A DNA stretch of 22,061 nucleotides from JAMIFN01 sp035906235 (GTDB lineage: Bacteria > Pseudomonadota > Gammaproteobacteria > Burkholderiales > Burkholderiaceae_C), in contig JAMIFN010000052.1 of NCBI GenBank assembly GCA_035906235.1, positions 1 through 22,061 of the forward strand, written 5' to 3'. The notes below the pieces were generated by a model. It saw nothing but the letters and a program-made list of their open reading frames with translations, did no database searches and was not told the origin of the DNA. The position numbers and the translations under genes were made by a program. Shown one piece after another: positions 8,487 through 16,708 of this stretch (positions are counted from its first letter, which is position 1; each line of letters opens with the position of its first letter).

Positions 8487-9654
8487 TCTGGCCGCTTGGC
8501 TCTTAAGCATGATGCCCGAGTGGGGCGTGCTGCGCATTTTTCAGTATTTGACTTTCCGCGCCGTCATGGCGGCAATGACGGCTTTGCTGATAGGGCTGGC
8601 TGTGGGACCCTATTTCATCGATAAATTGATGAGTTTGAAAATTGGCCAGCCTGTGCGCGGCTACGCCATGCAAAGCCATTTGAAAAAAAATGGCACGCCT
8701 ACCATGGGTGGGGTGCTGATTTTGTTTGCCATTGCCGTTGCGACTTTGCTTTGGTTTGACTGGAGCAACCGTTTTGTCTGGGTGGTGATGGTGGTGACCT
8801 TCGGTTTTGGTGCTGTCGGCTGGATGGATGACTGGCGCAAGGTGGTGAATAAAGATCCTGAGGGTATGCGCTCACGCGATAAGTTTTTCTGGCAATCCTT
8901 GATCGGTTTGCTGGCCGCTTTGTACTTGGCCTTCGCTATCGCTGAAACGAGCAATGCGCGCGTGTGGGAGTTGTTCTACACCTGGGTGCGCTCGGGTTTC
9001 GATGTCAGCCTGCCGCCCAAGGCGGGTTTGCTTCTGCCTTTCTTTAAGCAAGTGAGCTACCCGCTAGGCGTTTTTGGTTTTGTGCTGCTGAGTTTTATCG
9101 TGATCGTTGGTGCCAGCAATGCGGTGAACTTTACCGATGGTCTGGATGGCCTGGCGACCATGCCCGTGGTGATGGTGGGGTCGGCTCTGGGGGTGTTTGC
9201 GTATGTCACAGGGCATGCCATTTACGCGCCCTATTTGCTGATTCCGCACATCCCTGGGGCGGGCGAGCTGCTGGTGTTTTGCGGTGCTATGGCTGGGGCG
9301 TGCTTGGCCTTTTTGTGGTTTAACGCCCATCCTGCGCAAATTTTTATGGGTGATGTTGGTGCGCTGGCTTTGGGTGGCGCTTTGGGCACGATCGCCGTCA
9401 TCGTGCGCCAAGAAATTGTGCTGGCCATCATGGGCGGGATTTTCGTGGCCGAGGTTCTCTCGGTCATGGTGCAAGTGACTTACTTTAAGTACACGAAAAA
9501 ACGCTATGGCGAAGGGCGACGATTCTTCAAGATGGCGCCGCTGCACCACCACTTTGAAAAATCAGGCTGGGCGGAAACGCAGGTCGTGATTCGTTTTTGG
9601 ATCATCACCATGCTCTTGTGCCTGCTAGGCCTGTCTACGCTGAAGCTGCGCTAA
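8476..9654 (+). CDS. mraY: Phospho-MurNAc-pentapeptide translocase MraY (lipid I synthesis)
   Basis: MraY is a multi-pass inner-membrane enzyme that transfers phospho-MurNAc-pentapeptide from UDP to undecaprenyl phosphate, giving lipid I. The 392-residue product shows about ten hydrophobic segments and the family's catalytic residues: DDWRK (Asp118, Asp119), NAVNFTDGLDGLA (215-227), MGDVGAL with Asp293, and the histidine motif APLHHHFE (354-361). It is about 30 residues longer than E. coli MraY, with extra sequence at the N-terminus and in the loop near 155-190. The ATG at 8476 is preceded by GAGGGGGA and overlaps the murF end by 11 bases. It gives the family's MLPSLAAWL type of start. After its TAA come 65 bases containing repeat copy C, the widest gap inside the cluster. 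Confidence 0.97.
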   Translation: MLPSLAAWLLSMMPEWGVLRIFQYLTFRAVMAAMTALLIGLAVGPYFIDKLMSLKIGQPVRGYAMQSHLKKNGTPTMGGVLILFAIAVATLLWFDWSNRFVWVVMVVTFGFGAVGWMDDWRKVVNKDPEGMRSRDKFFWQSLIGLLAALYLAFAIAETSNARVWELFYTWVRSGFDVSLPPKAGLLLPFFKQVSYPLGVFGFVLLSFIVIVGASNAVNFTDGLDGLATMPVVMVGSALGVFAYVTGHAIYAPYLLIPHIPGAGELLVFCGAMAGACLAFLWFNAHPAQIFMGDVGALALGGALGTIAVIVRQEIVLAIMGGIFVAEVLSVMVQVTYFKYTKKRYGEGRRFFKMAPLHHHFEKSGWAETQVVIRFWIITMLLCLLGLSTLKLR

Positions 9655-9670
9655 ATTTCATAGTCTTTTC

Positions 9671-9719
9671 GATGATTTAAGCCGTAAAACCTGCCTGAGC
9701 AGCTATTGTTTTGATACTT
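9671..9719 (+). repeat. Intergenic repeat, copy C (between mraY and murD)
   Basis: The core AAAACCTGCCTGAGCAGCT lies at 9686-9704, followed by ATTGTTTTGATACTT, which ends directly against the murD ATG at 9720. The core begins 32 bases after the mraY stop. Its centre can form a short hairpin (CTGC, loop CTGA, GCAG at 9691-9702). It has the same orientation as copies A and B. The repeat occupies the place where the murD ribosome binding site should be, and no Shine-Dalgarno sequence is visible. Confidence 0.7.
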
Positions 9720-11225
9720 ATGAGCACCTCTGACACCGCTATTTTTATGCCGCCCAAAGCCTTGGTTTTAGGCTTGGGCGCTAGCGGCCTGGCAATGGCG
9801 CGCTGGCTAGATGCTGCGGGCTGGCAGGTGTGCGTGGCCGATACCCGCAGCGCCCCGCCGCAGCTTTTGCAATTGCAGGCCGAGTTGCCGCGCGCAGCAT
9901 TCATCAGCGGCGCTTTAACGCCCGATTTGCTGGATGGTGTGGCTTTGGTGGCCAGCAGCCCTGGTATCAGCCCGCACGCCAAAATGCCCGGCAATGCCGC
10001 CGCTTTGCGCGCCGCTGCGGTTGAGCGTGGCATCGTCGTTGTTGGGGAGTTGGAGTTGTTTGCGCGCGGCCTGCGCGAGTTGGATGTGCTTTTTGCCTAT
10101 CGCCCTCGGGTGCTGGCTATTACCGGCACTAACGGCAAAACCACCGTTACCAGCTTGACCGGGAAATTAGCCCAGGCAGCCGGTTTGCGTGTGGAAGTCG
10201 CCGGCAATATAGGCCCCTGTTTGCTGGATCGTTTAAGCAGCTGTATGCGTGGGCACTGCTTGCCCGATGCTTGGATTTTGGAGTTGTCGAGTTTTCAACT
10301 GCATGACGCGCATAGTTTCAATCCGCAGGCTGCGGTGGTGCTCAATATCACCCAAGATCACCTCGATTGGCATGCCGATATGGCTGAATATATAGCCGAT
10401 AAGCTGAAAATTTTTGGCCCAGCCACCACCGCGGTGCGCAATCGGGACGAGGGCGATTTCCCCTTGACTGGGCAAATTCGCAGCAAGCGCCAGATTTCAT
10501 TTGGCCTCAACGAGCCGCAGCACCACCTCGATTTTGGTTTGCAAGCCGCGGCCGATATGCCCTGGCTGGTGCAATGCCTCTCGGCTTTTGGTGATGCGCC
10601 TTTGAAGAAAAACCAAGCCCCTGAGCTCAGCCTGCAGCGCTTGATGCCGGCTGAAAGCCTGCATATTCGTGGTCGCCACAATATCAGCAATGCTTTGGCG
10701 GCACTGGCTTTGGGTGCAGCGGTGGATTTTCCTTTGGGGGCATCGCTGCGCGCTTTGGCGGCGTATCGTGGTGAGCCGCATCGTGTGCAGCCCATTGCTG
10801 AGCGTGCCGGTGTGCAGTACATCGATGACAGCAAAGGCACCAATGTGGGCGCGACTGTGGCGGCCATCAATAGCCTGGGGGCAGATTTGCCCGCTGGCAG
10901 TCGCTTGCTGCTGATTTTGGGGGGCGATGGCAAGGGGCAGGATTTCTCGCCCTTGGCGAAGCCCTTGGCCAGCTATGCACGCGCGGTTGCGCTGATTGGC
11001 AAAGATGCTGCGGCCATAGGAGCGATTTTGCCGCCTCAAATAAGGGTGCAGCTTTGCGCGACCATGGCGGAGGCCGTGACTTGGTCGGCCGCGCAAGCGC
11101 AGGTGGGTGATTGGGTCGTGCTGTCGCCAGCGTGCGCGAGTTTAGATATGTACCGAGACTACGCGCACCGTGCGGCTGATTTTGTGCAGGCTGTGCAAGC
11201 CTTAGCGCTGGAGCCGCAGTCATGA
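9720..11225 (+). CDS. murD: UDP-MurNAc-L-alanine:D-glutamate ligase MurD
   Basis: MurD is the cytoplasmic, ATP-dependent ligase that adds D-glutamate to UDP-MurNAc-L-Ala. Visible features are the N-terminal Rossmann loop LGLGASG (17-23), the ATP loop TGTNGKTT (135-142), the probable carbamylated lysine 228 in ADKLKIF, DDSKGTN (369-375), GGDGKG (401-406) and LSPACASLDMYRDY near the end. At 501 residues it is about 60 longer than E. coli MurD (438). Part of the extra length lies near 170-180 and 270-310. The ATG at 9720 directly follows repeat copy C and has no visible ribosome binding site. A TTG nine bases earlier is in frame but would lie inside the repeat. The 3' end overlaps ftsW as ATGA. 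Confidence 0.96.
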   Translation: MSTSDTAIFMPPKALVLGLGASGLAMARWLDAAGWQVCVADTRSAPPQLLQLQAELPRAAFISGALTPDLLDGVALVASSPGISPHAKMPGNAAALRAAAVERGIVVVGELELFARGLRELDVLFAYRPRVLAITGTNGKTTVTSLTGKLAQAAGLRVEVAGNIGPCLLDRLSSCMRGHCLPDAWILELSSFQLHDAHSFNPQAAVVLNITQDHLDWHADMAEYIADKLKIFGPATTAVRNRDEGDFPLTGQIRSKRQISFGLNEPQHHLDFGLQAAADMPWLVQCLSAFGDAPLKKNQAPELSLQRLMPAESLHIRGRHNISNALAALALGAAVDFPLGASLRALAAYRGEPHRVQPIAERAGVQYIDDSKGTNVGATVAAINSLGADLPAGSRLLLILGGDGKGQDFSPLAKPLASYARAVALIGKDAAAIGAILPPQIRVQLCATMAEAVTWSAAQAQVGDWVVLSPACASLDMYRDYAHRAADFVQAVQALALEPQS

Positions 11226-12493
11226 GTGGCAGTTTTTTGACGGCTCTGGGTGCGCGCTGGCAAGCTTGGCGCCAGCAACGGGCGGCGCGGCGTGATGCGG
11301 CCTATATCCCGGTGCGTTTGGGCAAAGATGCCTATATCGCTACGCCCGCGCGTCGGGTGCGCGATTTGGGTTATGACCAGCATTTAGTGTGGGTGACTGC
11401 GGCTTTGATCATGTGGGGCTGCATCATGGTGTATTCGACCACGCTGGCGCTGCCGTCCAACCCTAAGCTGGCAGGCTTGGCACCTACGCATTACATCTAC
11501 CGCCATTTGTTCTCGGCCTTACTGGCCATTGTTTTAGGTTCGCAGCTTTTTCGCATCCCTATGGACTTTTGGCAAAAGTGGGCGGGGTGGATTTTTGCCG
11601 GGGCTGTGGCGCTCTTGGTATTGGTGCTGGTTTTTGGCAAGGGTGTCAATGGTGCCAAGCGCTGGCTACCGCTAGGAGGTATGAATTTTCAGCCTTCAGA
11701 GTTGGCGAAATTGGCCATCATTTTTTTCCTGGCGCGCTATATCGAGAAAAATGATGATTTGGTCAAAAAAGACTTTTTCAGGGCGGTCCGTCCGGTGGCC
11801 GTGGCCGTCGGCGTGGTGGGGGTTTTGCTGATGGCTGAGCCTGATATGGGCGCATTTTTGGTGATCGCCTTTATCGCCCTGAGCCTGCTGTTTTTAGGGG
11901 GCATTAATTGGAAGGCCTTGACCCTAATTTTGCTGATTTTGGGCATCGCCTTTACGCTGATTGTGTTCACCAGTGAATGGCGGCGCGAACGGGTTTTTGC
12001 CTACCTCGACCCATGGAGCATGAAGTACGCACTGGGTAAAGGCTACCAACTGACGCAGGCTTTGATTGCAATTGGTCGTGGGGGCTTATTTGGCGTAGGC
12101 CTAGGCGGTAGCGTTGAGAAGCTCCATTGGTTGCCCGAGGCGCATACCGACTTCATCATGTCCATCCTTGCCGAGGAGTTGGGCTTTATTGGTGTCGCGG
12201 CCTTGATGATTTTGTTTTTCTGGTTGATTAAGCGCGTGATCTTGATTGGTCGCCAGGCGATTGAATTGGAGAAGTATTTCTCGGGCCTGGTCGCGCAAGG
12301 CGTAGGCCTGTGGCTGGGCTTCCAAGTGATGATCAATATGGGAGTGAATTTGGGCGCCTTGCCGACTAAGGGTTTGACTTTGCCTTTGATGAGTTATGGC
12401 GGTTCAGCGTTGTTGATGACCGTGCTGGCTTTGGTGGTGGTGCTGCGGGTAGATCACGAAAATCGGCTCATGATGAAAGTGGCGACGCGATGA
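11222..12493 (+). CDS. ftsW: Septal peptidoglycan polymerase FtsW
   Basis: FtsW is the SEDS-family glycosyltransferase that polymerises lipid II at the septum in partnership with FtsI. The 423-residue product has a cytoplasmic N-terminus of about 50 residues, rich in Arg and Ala, and then about ten membrane segments. Family motifs include GVNGAKRWLPLGG (141-153), FQPSELAK (156-163), the loop LPEAHTDFI with Asp310 at the place of the essential Asp297 of E. coli FtsW, and the C-terminal PTKGLTLPLMSYGGS (381-395). Its place between murD and murG in a dcw cluster identifies it as FtsW and not RodA. Four-base overlaps join it to both neighbours. Confidence 0.96.
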   Translation: MSGSFLTALGARWQAWRQQRAARRDAAYIPVRLGKDAYIATPARRVRDLGYDQHLVWVTAALIMWGCIMVYSTTLALPSNPKLAGLAPTHYIYRHLFSALLAIVLGSQLFRIPMDFWQKWAGWIFAGAVALLVLVLVFGKGVNGAKRWLPLGGMNFQPSELAKLAIIFFLARYIEKNDDLVKKDFFRAVRPVAVAVGVVGVLLMAEPDMGAFLVIAFIALSLLFLGGINWKALTLILLILGIAFTLIVFTSEWRRERVFAYLDPWSMKYALGKGYQLTQALIAIGRGGLFGVGLGGSVEKLHWLPEAHTDFIMSILAEELGFIGVAALMILFFWLIKRVILIGRQAIELEKYFSGLVAQGVGLWLGFQVMINMGVNLGALPTKGLTLPLMSYGGSALLMTVLALVVVLRVDHENRLMMKVATR

Positions 12494-13578
12494 CCAGCAG
12501 CAAGCACCAACAGCCCCACTCTAAAGTCGCGCTCATCATGGCGGGCGGCACGGGCGGGCATATTTTTCCAGGCTTAGCCATTGCGCAGCAATTGCAAGCG
12601 CAAGGCTGGCAGGTGCATTGGTTAGGGGCACCAGGCAGCATGGAGGCGCGTATTGCTGCCGAGCACCAATTGCCATTCGAAGCTGTAGCGTTTTCAGGGG
12701 TGCGCGGCAAAGGCATTGGGCGCTTGATGCGTTTGCCTTGGCAATTAGGGCGCGCTGTGTGGCAAAGCTTGGTCATCATGCGGCGTCTGCGTCCTACGGT
12801 GGTCGTTGGGATGGGCGGCTATATCAGCTTCCCTGCTGGCGTGGCGGCGCGGTTTTGTGGCGTGCCGATTTTCTTGCACGAACAAAACGCCATCGCAGGT
12901 TTGAGCAATCGTGTGCTGGCTAGCATCGCTAGCCATGTGTTTACGGCGTTTCCAGCCGTGTTTGCCCAGGGTGTGTGGGTCGGCAATCCTTTGCGCGCAG
13001 CTTTTACGCAGCAGTTGGCACCTGAACAGCGTTATGGCCAGCGCAGTGGACCTTTGCGCATATTGGTTATGGGGGGGAGCCTAGGGGCGCAAGCGCTCAA
13101 TACGGTTGTCCCCCAGGCCTTGGCGTTAATGCCTGAAGATGCGCGCCCCACGGTGCTGCACCAAAGTGGCGAAAAGCAAATTGCGCAATTGCGCGAGAAC
13201 TATGCCGCTGCCGGTGTGCAGGCGCAGCTGCTGCCCTTTATTGATGATGTGGCCAGTGAAATGGCGCAGGCCGATGTGCTGATTTGTCGCGCAGGGGCTA
13301 GCACCGTCTGCGAAATTTCGGCTGTGGGTGTGGCCGCTATTTTTGTGCCTTTCCCATTCGCGGTAGATGACCACCAAAGCGCGAATGCGCGTTTTTTAAC
13401 TGAGGCTGGTGGGGCGCTCTTGTGTCCGCAAAAAGACTTAAAGCCCCAAGGCTTGGCGGCGCAGCTGCTGGCCTTTGATCGGGCGCGGCTGATGGCTTAC
13501 GCCATCCAATCGAAGAAACAAGAAAAACTCGGGGCAGCGCAAGCGATGGCTGCCGAATGTGAGAATTTATTGCTATGA
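12490..13578 (+). CDS. murG: Lipid II synthase MurG (GlcNAc transferase)
   Basis: MurG acts on the inner face of the cytoplasmic membrane and transfers GlcNAc from UDP-GlcNAc to lipid I, giving lipid II. The 362-residue, GT-B fold protein shows the two glycine loops of the family, MAGGTGGHIFP (17-27, with His24) and MGGSLGAQ (194-201), together with MGGYISFP (108-115), HEQNAIAG (130-137), RAGASTVCE (267-275) and VDDHQSANA (292-300). Before the first glycine loop there is a short polar extension of about 12 residues. It overlaps ftsW and murC by four bases each (ATGA), so it is probably translated with them. Confidence 0.97.
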   Translation: MTSSKHQQPHSKVALIMAGGTGGHIFPGLAIAQQLQAQGWQVHWLGAPGSMEARIAAEHQLPFEAVAFSGVRGKGIGRLMRLPWQLGRAVWQSLVIMRRLRPTVVVGMGGYISFPAGVAARFCGVPIFLHEQNAIAGLSNRVLASIASHVFTAFPAVFAQGVWVGNPLRAAFTQQLAPEQRYGQRSGPLRILVMGGSLGAQALNTVVPQALALMPEDARPTVLHQSGEKQIAQLRENYAAAGVQAQLLPFIDDVASEMAQADVLICRAGASTVCEISAVGVAAIFVPFPFAVDDHQSANARFLTEAGGALLCPQKDLKPQGLAAQLLAFDRARLMAYAIQSKKQEKLGAAQAMAAECENLLL

Positions 13579-14981
13579 AACACGCCATTGAAAAAATCCA
13601 TTTTGTCGGTATAGGCGGCAGCGGCATGAACGGCATTGCCGAAGTGCTACACAACCAAGGCTATCAAATCAGCGGGTCTGACACCAACCAAAATGCAACG
13701 GTGCAGCGCTTGGCAGGCTTGGGCCTTAAAACCTTTATCGGGCACGACGCTGCGCATGTGCAGGGCGTTGATTGCTTGGTGGTTTCCACCGCTATTGCGG
13801 CTGATAACCCTGAGTTGTTGGCAGCCAAAGCTCTAAATATCCCAGTCATTTCACGCGCCTTGATGTTGGCCGAATTGATGCGCATGCGCAAAGGTATTGC
13901 CATTGCTGGGACACATGGCAAAACCACCACGACATCATTAGTGGCCAGTGTGTTGGCAGCGGCTGAATTTGATCCCACTTTCGTCATTGGTGGCCGCCTT
14001 AATAGTGCAGGCGTGAACGCCCGCCTAGGGCAGGGCGAATACATTGTGGTGGAGGCCGATGAGTCTGATGCATCTTTCCTCAACCTCTTACCCATGCTGG
14101 CGGTGGTGACCAATATTGATGCTGACCATATGGAAACCTATGGCCATGATTTTGGGCGTTTAAAAGCAGCATTCGTGGAGTTTTTACACCGCATGCCCTT
14201 TTATGGCGCAGCGATTGTCTGTGCTGACGACCCCGGCGTGCAAAGCATAGTGGCCGAGGTCAGCCGCCCAGTGACGACCTATGGTTTAAGCGAACAGGCG
14301 CAAGTGCGAGCGGTAGATGTGCAAGCCGAGAACGGACAAATGCGCTTTACCGTGCAGCGCCAAGCAGCCTACGGCTTGCCAGATTTGCCCATCGTGCTGA
14401 ATGCGGCAGGTTTGCACAATGTGTGCAATGCGTTGGCTGCTATTTGTGTGGCGTGTGAGTTGGGGGCCGCCGATGCTGCGATTCAAAAAGCCTTGTCGGA
14501 ATTCAAAGGCGTGGGGCGACGCTTTCAGCATTACGGTCATTTGTCTTACCAAGGCAAAGCCTTTGATCTGATTGATGATTATGGTCATCACCCAGTGGAA
14601 ATGCAGGCGACTTTGGCCGCGGCTCGTGGGGCTTATCCAGGGCGGCGCCTGCTCTTGGCTTTTCAGCCGCACCGCTTTACCCGCACGCGCGATTGTTTTG
14701 AAGATTTTGTACGCGTGTTGGGCACGGTCGATGGCCTCTTGCTGGCTGAGGTTTATAGCGCCGGCGAAGCGCCCATCGTTGGTGCTGACAGCCGCGCCTT
14801 GGCGCGCTCAGTGCGTTTGAGTGAAAAGGTGGAGCCGCGCTTTGTAGCGGAAATTGGCGATATGCCGCAGGCAATTTTGGACGCCGTGCAAGATGGCGAT
14901 GTGGTGATGTGCATGGGGGCTGGCAGCATAGGCGCCGTACCTGCACAAGTTAAAGACTTGGTTGAAAAGGCAACACTATGA
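13575..14981 (+). CDS. murC: UDP-MurNAc:L-alanine ligase MurC
   Basis: MurC starts the peptide stem by joining L-alanine to UDP-MurNAc with ATP, in the cytoplasm. The 468-residue product has the three Mur ligase domains: the N-terminal Rossmann part with VGIGGSGM (11-18), the central ATPase domain with AGTHGKTTTT (111-120) and EADESDASF, and the C-terminal domain with GVGRRFQ (312-318), DDYGHHP (334-340) and FQPHRFTR (363-370). The GTHGKTT form of the ATP loop sets MurC apart from MurD, MurE and MurF, which carry GTNGKTT or GSNGKTT. It overlaps murG and ddl as ATGA. No residue expected for catalysis is missing. Confidence 0.97.
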   Translation: MKHAIEKIHFVGIGGSGMNGIAEVLHNQGYQISGSDTNQNATVQRLAGLGLKTFIGHDAAHVQGVDCLVVSTAIAADNPELLAAKALNIPVISRALMLAELMRMRKGIAIAGTHGKTTTTSLVASVLAAAEFDPTFVIGGRLNSAGVNARLGQGEYIVVEADESDASFLNLLPMLAVVTNIDADHMETYGHDFGRLKAAFVEFLHRMPFYGAAIVCADDPGVQSIVAEVSRPVTTYGLSEQAQVRAVDVQAENGQMRFTVQRQAAYGLPDLPIVLNAAGLHNVCNALAAICVACELGAADAAIQKALSEFKGVGRRFQHYGHLSYQGKAFDLIDDYGHHPVEMQATLAAARGAYPGRRLLLAFQPHRFTRTRDCFEDFVRVLGTVDGLLLAEVYSAGEAPIVGADSRALARSVRLSEKVEPRFVAEIGDMPQAILDAVQDGDVVMCMGAGSIGAVPAQVKDLVEKATL

Positions 14982-15919
14982 GCAGCGTGACAGCATTGGG
15001 CAAAGTAGCCGTATTGATGGGTGGGAGCTCGGGCGAGCGCGAGGTTTCGCTCATGTCTGGTCAGGGCGTGTTACAGGCCTTACAAAGCGTGGGCGTTGAT
15101 GCGCACGCTTTTGATCCCGCTGAGCAAAATGTGTTTGATTTGAAAAACATGGGCTTTTCTCGCTGCTTTGTGGCCTTGCATGGCCGGGGTGGCGAAGACG
15201 GAGTGATGCAGGGCGTACTGGATCATCTGGGCTTGCCTTATACCGGCTCTGGCGTTCTGGCGTCTAGCGTAAGCATGGATAAAACCATGACCAAACGCAT
15301 TTGGCAGGCCGAGGGTTTGCGCACCCCTGCTTGGCGCGAGGTTTATAGCGTGCAAGAGGCTGAGGCGGCTTTTGACGCCCTGGGCGCGATGGTGGTCAAA
15401 CCAGCCCGTGAAGGTTCGAGCATTGGTGTCGTGAAAGTGTTTGAGAGGTCGCAGTGCGCCAAAGCCTATACCGCTGCGGCTGGGCATGATGCGCATGTGC
15501 TGTGCGAGCAATTGATCGTGGGGCCTGAACTCACCTGCCCAGTCCTGGGCTCAGGCGCTACAGCGCGCGCCTTGCCGGCGATTCAAATTATTGCCCCCGA
15601 GGGCAACTACGATTTTGAGAATAAATACTATAAAAATGACACGCAATATTTAGTGCCATCAGGTTTGCCCATGCAACAGGAGGCAGATATTCAGACCTTG
15701 GTGTTGAAGGCCTACCGCAGTTTGGGTTGTTCGGGCTGGGGGCGGGTCGATGTCATGGTGGACGCAACGACGCAGCAAGCCTATTTGCTTGAAATCAATA
15801 CAGCGCCCGGCATGACCAGCCATTCTTTGGTGCCGATGTCAGCGCGTGCTGCTGGCATTGAATACGCCCAGCTCTGCCTGCTCTTGTTGGAACAAACTGA
15901 TACAGCATCGACGCTGTAA
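14978..15919 (+). CDS. ddl: D-alanine:D-alanine ligase (DdlB type)
   Basis: Ddl makes the D-Ala-D-Ala dipeptide that MurF then uses, by way of a D-alanyl phosphate. The 313-residue ATP-grasp protein shows GGSSGEREVS (15-24) with Glu20, HGRGGEDG (68-75), KPAREGSSIGV (141-151) with the conserved serine, the YDFENKYY loop (211-218) carrying the conserved tyrosine, and the metal-binding EINTAPGMT (272-280). A tyrosine in that loop, as in E. coli DdlB, fits D-Ala-D-Ala and not D-Ala-D-Lac synthesis. It lies in the usual DdlB place between murC and ftsQ, overlaps murC by four bases, and is followed by ftsQ after six bases. Confidence 0.97.
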   Translation: MSSVTALGKVAVLMGGSSGEREVSLMSGQGVLQALQSVGVDAHAFDPAEQNVFDLKNMGFSRCFVALHGRGGEDGVMQGVLDHLGLPYTGSGVLASSVSMDKTMTKRIWQAEGLRTPAWREVYSVQEAEAAFDALGAMVVKPAREGSSIGVVKVFERSQCAKAYTAAAGHDAHVLCEQLIVGPELTCPVLGSGATARALPAIQIIAPEGNYDFENKYYKNDTQYLVPSGLPMQQEADIQTLVLKAYRSLGCSGWGRVDVMVDATTQQAYLLEINTAPGMTSHSLVPMSARAAGIEYAQLCLLLLEQTDTASTL

Positions 15920-15925
15920 GTCACA

Positions 15926-16705
15926 ATGGACGAAAAGCTGACATTTTTGGAAAATCGCTTGCTTAGCCCATCCTATTGGCGCGTGTTGGCTTATGCCGTA
16001 GTAATGATGGTGCTGTGCGTCACAGTTGTATGGCTAGCGCATCGTCCGTCGTTTGATTGGCGGCGTGTGACCCTTAATGGGGAGGTCACTAGGGTAAATT
16101 TGCAAACTTTAAAGAACCAAACGGCGAGCGGTCTAGATGGTAATTTCTGGACTTTGAATTTGCGCAATCTACAACGGCAGTTTGAACAAGTGCCATGGGT
16201 GCGCAGAGCGGTATTGCATCGCCAATTCCCTGATACGCTGAGCGTACAAATCGAAGAGCAGGTTCCGTCGGCTCTGTGGCAAAGTGAAAGCAGTAGTGCC
16301 TATGTTAATGGTTTTGGAGAAGTATTTGAGGCGGACGCCAGTGAGCTGGCCGATGGCTTACCGCTGTTCAAAGGGCAAGAAAGTCAATCTGTTCGCATGA
16401 TGAATATGTATGTTGCGCTTCGCAGCGAGGTCGAACGGCGGGGCATGCAAATCCGTGAAATTGCCTTAAGTAGGGGCGGAAGTTGGAGTCTGATACTTGA
16501 CTCAGATGCCAAGTTAGAGTTAGGTCGAGGTAGCGATCGCGAGTTACAAGCGCGTTTGCAACATTTTTTTGCGGCTTGTCAGGAAATTTATCCCAGTAAA
16601 TCTGTGCATGAAGCTCTACTAATGATAGCATCTGCAGATCTGCGTTACCAAAATGGGTTTGGCGTGCGTTTGCGTTCAAATGCCGAAGGCAACAGGGTCG
16701 AGTAA
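15926..16705 (+). CDS. ftsQ: Cell division protein FtsQ
   Basis: FtsQ is a bitopic inner-membrane protein that links FtsK to the FtsL-FtsB pair in the divisome. The 259-residue product has a cytoplasmic tip of about 18 residues, one membrane segment (about 19-38), a POTRA domain (about 43-113, starting FDWRRVTLNG and holding VPWVRRAVLHRQFPDTL), and a beta-rich FtsQ domain to about 250. The motif WVRRAVLHRQFPDTL with the following IEEQVPSALW is typical of the family. The start is ATG 15926, six bases after ddl, with only a poor ribosome binding site (TGTAAG). The C-terminal tail is short and polar. FtsA follows after three bases. Confidence 0.95.
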   Translation: MDEKLTFLENRLLSPSYWRVLAYAVVMMVLCVTVVWLAHRPSFDWRRVTLNGEVTRVNLQTLKNQTASGLDGNFWTLNLRNLQRQFEQVPWVRRAVLHRQFPDTLSVQIEEQVPSALWQSESSSAYVNGFGEVFEADASELADGLPLFKGQESQSVRMMNMYVALRSEVERRGMQIREIALSRGGSWSLILDSDAKLELGRGSDRELQARLQHFFAACQEIYPSKSVHEALLMIASADLRYQNGFGVRLRSNAEGNRVE

Positions 16706-16708
16706 GAC

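Noticed and set aside
9064..9552. Long open frame on the minus strand inside mraY (about 160 codons)
   Set aside because: It is fully antisense to a gene with clear motifs and has a biased His/Gln/Arg-rich composition typical of a shadow frame. No ribosome binding site was seen.
10497..11096. Long open frame on the minus strand inside murD (about 200 codons)
   Set aside because: It is fully antisense to murD, low in conserved patterns, and explained by the GC-rich codon use of murD.
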